From positions 1 through 10,796 of the forward strand of contig CABQAC010000044.1 in the NCBI GenBank assembly GCA_902462035.1: a stretch of 10,796 nucleotides of DNA, written 5' to 3'. Below the pieces are notes generated by a model. That model was not told the DNA's origin and searched no databases. It was given only the letters and a program-made list of their open reading frames with translations. Source of the DNA: an uncultured Eubacteriales bacterium (lineage in GTDB: Bacteria; Bacillota; Clostridia; Oscillospirales; Acutalibacteraceae). Every line of letters starts with the position of its first letter. Positions within the stretch are counted from its first letter, which is position 1. Shown here one piece after another: positions 6,270 through 10,796 of this stretch. A program made the translations under genes and the position numbers.

Positions 6270-7301
6270 ATGAATATTATCATCATTTCGCCTAATTTTC
6301 CGGCTTGCAATGTGCATTTCTGCACCCGGCTCCAGGCCGCCGGCGTCCATGTGCTGGGCATTGGCGATGGATTCGAAGACCAGTTTGGCAGCGAACTGCG
6401 CTATGGCTTGACCGAATATTACCATGTAGACGATTTATCGGATTACGAGGCGGTATACCGCGCCTGCGCCTACTTCATCTACCGGTACGGCAGAATCGAC
6501 CGGATCGAAAGCTTCAACCCCTATTGGCTGGAAACCGAGGTCCGGCTGCGCAAGGAGTTCCGAGTGGCGGGGCGGCAAAAACCCCCGGCTAAAAAAACGG
6601 GTTCCGACCCCATTTATACCTTGACGGCGCTGCTGGGAGAGGGCAAGCGTTCGGTGGCGTCTGTGGCGGTAGCCCTGCTGGGGGACGAGCTGTCCCTTAC
6701 CCGCCACCCGCTGGATCCCGCTTTGCAGGAGCTTTGGGAACGGACGCTGGTATCTTTGGGGGAGGAAAACGAGTTCTTTACCGCATCTTTTGTCAAGAGC
6801 AAGGACGGCGGCTTCCAACTTGCAGAGACATACCCCGCACCCGCGCCGTTGTCTACCGATTTGATCAATTATACCTGCGATTGCGACGTATACGCCCTTT
6901 GGGCACAGGGCGCGGTGGGAAAACCGACCTCCCGCACGTTCGAGCCGCTGTACGCCTGCGCTGCGATCCGGACCGATTTTTCCCGCGAGTATCCCGCCTT
7001 GGCTGCCCTGCCGGAAATCAGCCTGGTGCAGGAAACGCCGGTAGAGCAGGTTTTTGCCAATACCTGGGGCGGCTCGGTGCTGGTTTACCGGTTCCAAGAC
7101 CAGCAGGCCGCCGCGGACGCGCTGCGGGCCGCTTTGCCCGCCGTGGAGAAAAAAACCAACCCGGCCAAGCCGAAGCGCGCCCCTGGTAAGCGCGGCCGGC
7201 CCGCAAAAAAGGCTGAAAAACCGCCCGTCGCGCCCGAAGGGGAGGACAAGCCCAGTCCCGCCGCGAAAAAGGCCGAGGGACAAAAGCCAAAGGCAGAATG
7301 A
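6270..7301 (+). CDS. Degenerate ATP-grasp-family protein with basic AT-hook-like tail
   Basis: A 343-residue cytosolic protein. Residues 1-97 strongly resemble the N-terminal (pre-ATP-grasp) domain of a clostridial family annotated as ATP-grasp or carbamoyl-phosphate-synthase-like: ISPNFPACN (6-14), VLGIGD (28-33), LTEYYHVDDLSDYEAVYRA (47-65) and YGRIDRIES (73-81). Normally an ATP-grasp domain of roughly 250 residues follows. Here only its last part is recognisable (about 150-285), with STDLINYTCDCDVYALW (195-211) matching the family's C-terminal helix. The expected Lys-Pro nucleotide-binding lobe seems missing (replaced by about 50 residues at 101-150), and the usual metal-ligand EVNMRPP stretch reads AETYPAPA (185-192), so Glu and Asn are lost. 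ATP-dependent ligation is thus unlikely. The tail (about 291-343) is rich in Lys, Pro and Ala and contains KRGRPAKK (307-314), an AT-hook core. Role is unknown; DNA binding is inference. Ribosome binding site AAGGGAG. It has its own promoter and terminator. Confidence 0.85.
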   Translation: MNIIIISPNFPACNVHFCTRLQAAGVHVLGIGDGFEDQFGSELRYGLTEYYHVDDLSDYEAVYRACAYFIYRYGRIDRIESFNPYWLETEVRLRKEFRVAGRQKPPAKKTGSDPIYTLTALLGEGKRSVASVAVALLGDELSLTRHPLDPALQELWERTLVSLGEENEFFTASFVKSKDGGFQLAETYPAPAPLSTDLINYTCDCDVYALWAQGAVGKPTSRTFEPLYACAAIRTDFSREYPALAALPEISLVQETPVEQVFANTWGGSVLVYRFQDQQAAADALRAALPAVEKKTNPAKPKRAPGKRGRPAKKAEKPPVAPEGEDKPSPAAKKAEGQKPKAE

Positions 7302-7305
7302 ACCG

Positions 7306-7345
7306 CGCCCGCGGGGGATTTCCCCCGCGGGCGTTTTGTCTTTTT
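7306..7345 (+). terminator. Intrinsic terminator of the ATP-grasp-like gene
   Basis: A GC-rich stem with arms 7306-7318 and 7321-7333 pairs fully across a 2-base turn (12 GC pairs and one AT pair; in practice a 4-base loop ATTT). It is followed by TTTTGTCTTTTT. It begins 4 bp after the stop codon. Confidence 0.95.
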
Positions 7346-7407
7346 ATAACGACGTGGGAACCGGTAAAAATTTTATGGAACATCCCGCAAATTGCCAATG
7401 AAAATCG

Positions 7408-7436
7408 TTGAAATCCGGGCTTGTCTTGCATATAAT
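7408..7436 (+). promoter_or_regulatory. Promoter of the membrane-anchored DUF4352-like gene
   Basis: TTGAAA (7408-7413), 17 bases, then TATAAT (7431-7436). The predicted start near 7443 gives a leader of about 60 bases to the ribosome binding site AGGAG (7493-7497). Confidence 0.85.
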
Positions 7437-7504
7437 GAAAATGTAGATTTTGCTTGAGTTAGAGAGACAGCCGTTTATTGGGAACTTACCCCAGGAGTAA
7501 AATG

Positions 7505-8203
7505 ATGGTCAAACAATCGGACAATCGGTTACAATATAGGGACAACACCGCGCCTTCTTCGTTTTATCCGCCTTCAACGCTCTTTTACCCCGCCTATCGG
7601 GGCCCGTCGGGCCTGTATCCGGGCGGTCTGCCCAAACGGGAAGGGCGGGGCTGGATTTTTGCCGGCGTTTTGCTATGTCTTGCCATTTTGGCGGCGGGCG
7701 TGGCGGGCGGGCTGTATTTGCGCCAGGACCCCAGCGCGCCGCTGGGGACGGAACAAAACCCCGCGGGGGTGGGTCAGACATTTTTGATCGACAGCGAAGA
7801 ACAAGTGGGCGCAACCGACCAGATGGCCCGGTGCAAAAGCAAAATAACCCTGACCCAGGCGATCCGCGGCGACGCGGCTGCAAAAATAGTGGACGGGCTC
7901 GGCGGGGCAAAGCCGCCCTTGGCCCCCGGCGAGGAATATTATGTGGCGCGTTTTTGTATTGAATTGCTGGAAAGCAGCGCGAGCGGCCGTGTGCGGTACA
8001 GCAGTATTTATTTTGACGCCAAAGATCAAAATAACGAAAAATATTTGGAATGGATGGACGATATTTCCGGCAATTTTCCCGCGCTGCCGGCGGGTGGAAA
8101 AAGCGACGGTATCATCGTATTCGTGGTGCAAAAGGGCGACCGGCCGGTAATTTTGTACAAGGCGGCTGAAAATCGCTTTTATTATTTTTATCCCAACATC
8201 TAA
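7505..8203 (+). CDS. Membrane-anchored protein with DUF4352-like extracellular domain
   Basis: A 232-residue single-pass protein. I chose ATG 7505 because AGGAG (7493-7497) lies 7 bases before it; ATG 7502 is one codon earlier and equally possible in frame. The first 48 residues are cytosolic by the positive-inside rule (KREGR just before the membrane) and Tyr/Pro-rich: SSFYPPSTLFYPAY (18-31). One transmembrane helix spans about 50-72, and then a linker leads to an Ig-like domain. Its pattern of a strand ending ITLTQAIRG, then LAPGEEYYVARFCIELLES, a variable turn, IYFDAKDQNNEKY and a final IIVFVVQKGDRPVILYK resembles the DUF4352 (telokin-like) fold often found on Gram-positive lipoproteins and anchored proteins. 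There are only two or three Cys and no catalytic motif; a binding role at the cell surface is likely. The family call is by pattern, not by search. Confidence 0.75.
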   Translation: MVKQSDNRLQYRDNTAPSSFYPPSTLFYPAYRGPSGLYPGGLPKREGRGWIFAGVLLCLAILAAGVAGGLYLRQDPSAPLGTEQNPAGVGQTFLIDSEEQVGATDQMARCKSKITLTQAIRGDAAAKIVDGLGGAKPPLAPGEEYYVARFCIELLESSASGRVRYSSIYFDAKDQNNEKYLEWMDDISGNFPALPAGGKSDGIIVFVVQKGDRPVILYKAAENRFYYFYPNI

Positions 8204-8217
8204 TTTTTATGGGAAAA

Positions 8218-8232
8218 GCGCGGAAGCCGCGC
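8218..8232. other. Short GC hairpin after the DUF4352-like gene
   Basis: GCGCGG (8218-8223) pairs with CCGCGC (8227-8232) across AAG. It lies 15 bp beyond the stop at 8203. On the plus strand no T-run follows, so read-through to the 55-residue gene is likely; on the minus strand it is followed by TTTTCCC. It may attenuate or protect the mRNA end. Confidence 0.35.
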
Positions 8233-8292
8233 CTGAAACTGCCATTCATAATCGCCAGACGGCAGCAAAAACTACTGTCGAGGTGATGATGG

Positions 8293-8460
8293 ATGTATGA
8301 TTATGGTCAGACACCTTATGTCAATGGTTATGAACCAGGCAGCTTGGTGCCGCTTTTATATGGGGGAATATTCGAAGACGGCGACCCTTACGTTCCGGCT
8401 TCCGACCTGCCGGACGAAGAATTCTTCAATCCGCGCAGCCACGACCCCAGGTTAAGATAA
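8293..8460 (+). CDS. 55-residue protein with very strong ribosome binding site
   Basis: ATG 8293 to TAA 8458-8460. The site GAGGTGAT (8280-8287), nearly the full anti-16S match, precedes the start by 5 bases, and two competing ATGs just upstream lie in frames that stop at once. The product is hydrophilic, with a Tyr/Gly/Pro-rich N-terminus (MYDYGQTPYVNGYEPGSL), a short hydrophobic patch (LVPLLYGGIF) and an acidic C-terminal part (DLPDEEFFNPRSHDP). There is no signal peptide or membrane helix. The gene sits 89 bp after the membrane-anchored gene and 10 bp before a strong terminator, so it ends that transcript. The Tyr/Gly/Pro composition recalls small clostridial spore-coat or surface-layer-associated proteins, but I do not recognise a family. 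The strong translation signal and terminator argue that it is real. Confidence 0.75.
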   Translation: MYDYGQTPYVNGYEPGSLVPLLYGGIFEDGDPYVPASDLPDEEFFNPRSHDPRLR

Positions 8461-8468
8461 GCACCGGG

Positions 8469-8500
8469 AGCGGGAGGGAAAACCCTCCCGCTTGTTTTAT
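8469..8500 (+). terminator. Intrinsic terminator of the 55-residue gene
   Basis: AGCGGGAGGG (8469-8478) pairs perfectly with CCCTCCCGCT (8483-8492) over a 4-base AAAA loop. It is followed by TGTTTTATTT. It starts 8 bp after the stop codon. Confidence 0.95.
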
Positions 8501-8526
8501 TTCCGGCGGAATGCCGGGGAATTTGG

Positions 8527-8554
8527 TTGACTTTTCCAAACCATTTATTATGAT
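8527..8554 (+). promoter_or_regulatory. Promoter of the nitroreductase gene
   Basis: TTGACT (8527-8532), 16 bases, then TATGAT (8549-8554). It lies 27 bp after the preceding terminator. The start would be near 8561, giving a leader of about 90 bases. Confidence 0.75.
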
Positions 8555-8649
8555 AAACATAGATGGCCCCCGGCGGGACGGCAAAACCACAATCCAACGC
8601 CGCAACCGCGTTCCGGCGGGGGGCCCGGTACGAAAGGATGGATGCAGGC

Positions 8650-9174
8650 ATGAACCAAGTTTTGCAAACGATTTTTGAGCGCTACAGCGCCCGGGCGTTC
8701 CAGGAAAAACAGGTGGCGCAGGCGGATTTAGAGCTGATTTTGCAAGCCGGTATCGCGGCGCCCACGGCTATGAACTCCCAAAAATGGCTGCTGACCGCCA
8801 TCCAAAACCCGGCGCTGCTCGAACAAATGGGCCGCGCTGTGCGGCAGGCCAAGCAAAGGGAAGAGGCGTACTGCTTCTATTACCGCGCGCCCGCCGCCGT
8901 GGTGGTTACCTTCCCGGCGGATTACGGCTATGCCCGGGACGACGGTTCCGCGGCGATCCAGAACATGCTGCTTGCCGCGCGGGCGCTGGGAATCGATTCC
9001 TGCTGGGTCAGCCAGTTAAAAGAAACCCAGGACGATCCGGGTGTGCGCGCTTTTTTGTCCGAATGCGGCATCCCGGCGGACCATCGGGTGGTTGGCGTGG
9101 TATCCCTGGGCTACGCGGTACAGCGCGGCGCGCCCAAGACGCGGGACCGGTCCGCGTACCGGATGATAACCTGA
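8650..9174 (+). CDS. Nitroreductase-family FMN oxidoreductase
   Basis: A 174-residue member of the nitroreductase superfamily, which uses FMN and NAD(P)H to reduce nitro compounds, quinones or flavins; natural substrate unknown, acting in the cytosol, usually as a dimer. RYSARAF (11-17) is the N-terminal FMN-phosphate motif, AAPTAMNSQKW (36-46) the second FMN site, and the helix GSAAIQNMLLAARALGIDSCW (99-119) is the conserved Ala-rich helix ending in the Gly-Cys/Trp element. The length is at the short end, typical of the compact clostridial class. I chose ATG 8650; the reading frame continues upstream to 8563, and ATG 8638 has the site AAAGG too close to it, whereas that site is 12 bases from 8650. 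The next gene begins 57 bp downstream with no terminator between, so they may be cotranscribed. Confidence 0.9.
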   Translation: MNQVLQTIFERYSARAFQEKQVAQADLELILQAGIAAPTAMNSQKWLLTAIQNPALLEQMGRAVRQAKQREEAYCFYYRAPAAVVVTFPADYGYARDDGSAAIQNMLLAARALGIDSCWVSQLKETQDDPGVRAFLSECGIPADHRVVGVVSLGYAVQRGAPKTRDRSAYRMIT

Positions 9175-9231
9175 CGGGCGCGGCATCTGCGCGGAGCAAA
9201 AGGAAAATACGGGAAAGGGGTTGCGAATACG

Positions 9232-10796
9232 ATGCAAAACCGTCTGGAGCAATCGTTGCGCGGCGCGCAGCAAAACTACATATTCCCTTTTTTATGGGAG
9301 CATGGGGAGCCCCATGACGTTTTAAAGCGGGAAATCGAAAAGGTGGCGGAAAGCCATATCGGTGCTTTGTGCGTGGAGGCGCGCCCCCATCCGGATTTTG
9401 CCGGTGACCAATGGTGGAGCGACATGGACCTGATATTGCGGGAGGCCAAAAGCCGCGGGCTGGAAGTTTGGGTGCTGGATGACGACCATTTTCCGACCGG
9501 CCACGCGGCTGGGGCGTTCCAGGGGGGCAAGCACCCGCTTTCCAACCTGTTTTTGACCTGCTATTCCACCGACGTGGCAGGGCCGTTCCCCCGGGGCGCG
9601 GTGCCGCTTGCGGGCATCATGCCGCCGGACGGGGTGCGTATCGCGGTGGTATCGTGCCCCCGGGTCAGCCCGGACAGCACCCAGGTGGACGTCACCCAGG
9701 CGGTGGACCTGACCGGAATGGTGAAAAACGGTTGGCTGCGGTGGGATGTGCCGGACGGCCTGTGGCGGATTTTTACCATATACACCACCCACATGGGCGA
9801 CGGGAAGCGGGATTATTTCAATATGTTGGACACCGCTTCGGTCCGTATGCTCATCGACCATGTTTACGAGCCTCACTTTGCCCATTACCGGTCTTATTTT
9901 GGAAACACCCTGCGGGGCTTTTTTTCGGACGAACCACAGTTCGGAAACCAGCCCGGCTGGGATTTTCAGTCCGCGCTGGGTGTTCGGATGGATTTTATCC
10001 CCTGGAGCGGCGAGCTGGAAGAACGGATGCGGTCCCGCTGGGGGGAATCGTTCGCAACCTGCCTTCCCGCCCTTTGGTACGACGCGGGGGAGGAGACCGG
10101 CAAAATCCGCTATGCTTATATGGACGAGGTCACCAAGCAGCTGAAGGTTTCCTTCGCGGACCAGATCAGCCGCTGGTGCGAGGCGCACGGCGTGACGCAC
10201 ATCGGCCATATTATCGAGGACGACAACGCCCATGGCCGCTTGGGCTGCAGCACCGGCCACTTTTTCCGCAGCCTTTCTGGTATGGGCATGTCGGGCATCG
10301 ATGTGGTGCTGCTGCAGATTATGCCCAAAATGGACCAGCAGTACCACCAATGGGTGGCGGGGGACCGGGACGGCGAATTTTTTTACCACGGACTGGCGCG
10401 GCTGGGCAGCTCGCTGGCCCATGTGGATGCCAAAAAACATGGCGATACCATGTGCGAAATATTCGGCGCGTTCGGCTGGCAGGAAGGCGTCAGCTTGATG
10501 AAATGGCTGGCCGACCATATGCTCAGCCGCGGCGTCAACCATTTCGTACCCCACGCCTTTTCGCCCAAAGCGTTTCCCGATCCGGACCATCCGCCGCATT
10601 TTTATGCGGGGGGCAACCATCCCCAGTTCCCCTGCTTTGCCGGCCTGATGGATTACATGAACCGGCTGTGCCATTTGATTACCGGCGGCAAAGCGCTGTC
10701 CCAGGCGGCGGTGCTTTACCATGCGGAATCCGAGTGGGCGGGCAGCGCTATGCTGTTCCAAAAACCGGTTCGCCAACTGACCGAGCGTCAAATTGA
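9232..10796 (+). CDS. Large glycoside hydrolase, 3' end outside window
   Basis: An open frame with no stop from ATG 9232 to the right edge (521 codons visible); the true end is beyond the window. AAAGGGG (9214-9220) precedes the ATG by 11 bases. It resembles the family annotated in gut Clostridia as 'glycosyl hydrolase' with a barrel related to GH106-type rhamnosidases: VLDDDHFPTGHAAG (81-94), GFFSDEPQFGN (229-239), IGHIIEDDNAHG (324-335) and CEIFGAFGW (408-416). Acidic residues in these segments (Asp/Glu in FSDEP, Glu-Asp-Asp in IEDDN and Glu in CEIFG) are the likely active-site groups. The following LMKWLADHMLSRGVNHFVPHAFSP (422-445) is typical of the family. There is no signal peptide, so it would act inside the cell on imported oligosaccharides. 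Sugar-binding domains usually follow; they would be outside. The exact family number is my inference. Confidence 0.85.
   Translation, partial: MQNRLEQSLRGAQQNYIFPFLWEHGEPHDVLKREIEKVAESHIGALCVEARPHPDFAGDQWWSDMDLILREAKSRGLEVWVLDDDHFPTGHAAGAFQGGKHPLSNLFLTCYSTDVAGPFPRGAVPLAGIMPPDGVRIAVVSCPRVSPDSTQVDVTQAVDLTGMVKNGWLRWDVPDGLWRIFTIYTTHMGDGKRDYFNMLDTASVRMLIDHVYEPHFAHYRSYFGNTLRGFFSDEPQFGNQPGWDFQSALGVRMDFIPWSGELEERMRSRWGESFATCLPALWYDAGEETGKIRYAYMDEVTKQLKVSFADQISRWCEAHGVTHIGHIIEDDNAHGRLGCSTGHFFRSLSGMGMSGIDVVLLQIMPKMDQQYHQWVAGDRDGEFFYHGLARLGSSLAHVDAKKHGDTMCEIFGAFGWQEGVSLMKWLADHMLSRGVNHFVPHAFSPKAFPDPDHPPHFYAGGNHPQFPCFAGLMDYMNRLCHLITGGKALSQAAVLYHAESEWAGSAMLFQKPVRQLTERQI

Noticed and set aside
6435..7283. 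282-codon minus-strand frame opposite the ATP-grasp-like gene
   Set aside because: It has no ribosome binding site or domain, and lies fully antisense to a gene with promoter and terminator.
9322..10791. 489-codon minus-strand open frame
   Set aside because: It is exactly antisense to the glycoside hydrolase, whose frame carries family motifs and a ribosome binding site. The antisense product is rich in His, Arg and Gly with no recognisable domain, as expected from GC-rich codon bias.
9654..10796. 380-codon plus-strand frame overlapping the glycoside hydrolase
   Set aside because: It is a shifted reading of the same stretch, Arg/Gly/Pro-rich and without domain features or a good start.

Overview
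The window looks like a chromosomal segment of a moderately GC-rich, low-complexity-promoter Gram-positive anaerobe, most likely a Clostridia member of the Oscillospiraceae/Ruminococcaceae type. The reasons are a tRNA-sensing T-box leader in front of leuA, near-consensus sigma-A promoters, strong AGGAG-type ribosome binding sites, frequent GTG/TTG starts, tight GC-rich hairpin-plus-T terminators, a lipoprotein with a Gram-positive-style lipobox, and a gut-type glycoside hydrolase. No tRNA, rRNA, insertion sequence or CRISPR array was seen. The species assignment is inference.

Layout. 1-370: a small minus-strand lipoprotein whose C-terminus is four 11-residue repeats. 541-1101: an AT-rich (about 35 % GC by hand count) unassigned protein of immunity-protein style, preceded by an abutting short reading frame that may be a gene remnant. 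1225-3430, minus strand: leuA (2-isopropylmalate synthase) with its own terminator, a leucine T-box riboswitch and a consensus promoter. 3437-4834, minus strand: a MATE efflux transporter that ends 10 bp before the leuA promoter. 4835-5086: a divergent intergenic region. 5087-6140, plus strand: a coiled-coil/acidic-tail protein and a small flavodoxin-like protein. 6270-7301, plus: a degenerate ATP-grasp-family protein with a Lys/Pro/Ala-rich tail carrying an AT-hook-like motif, with its own promoter and terminator. 7408-8500, plus: a membrane-anchored protein with an extracellular DUF4352-like domain, then a 55-residue protein with a very strong ribosome binding site and a terminator. 8527-10796, plus: a small nitroreductase followed by a large glycoside hydrolase that runs off the right edge.

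How the parts fit. leuA and its T-box form a classical leucine-starvation-controlled unit: uncharged tRNA-Leu should permit antitermination and read-through into leuA. The MATE gene has no visible terminator of its own, so its transcripts should run into the T-box and may be gated by it too. The remaining genes are mostly single-gene units with their own promoters and terminators, and no shared pathway is evident. No complete undescribed system can be claimed. The most unusual objects are the catalytically degraded ATP-grasp protein with a DNA-binding-like tail, the AT-rich immunity-like island, and the 55-residue protein. The glycoside hydrolase is an open frame that lacks a stop within the window, so a stop-to-stop search would miss it.
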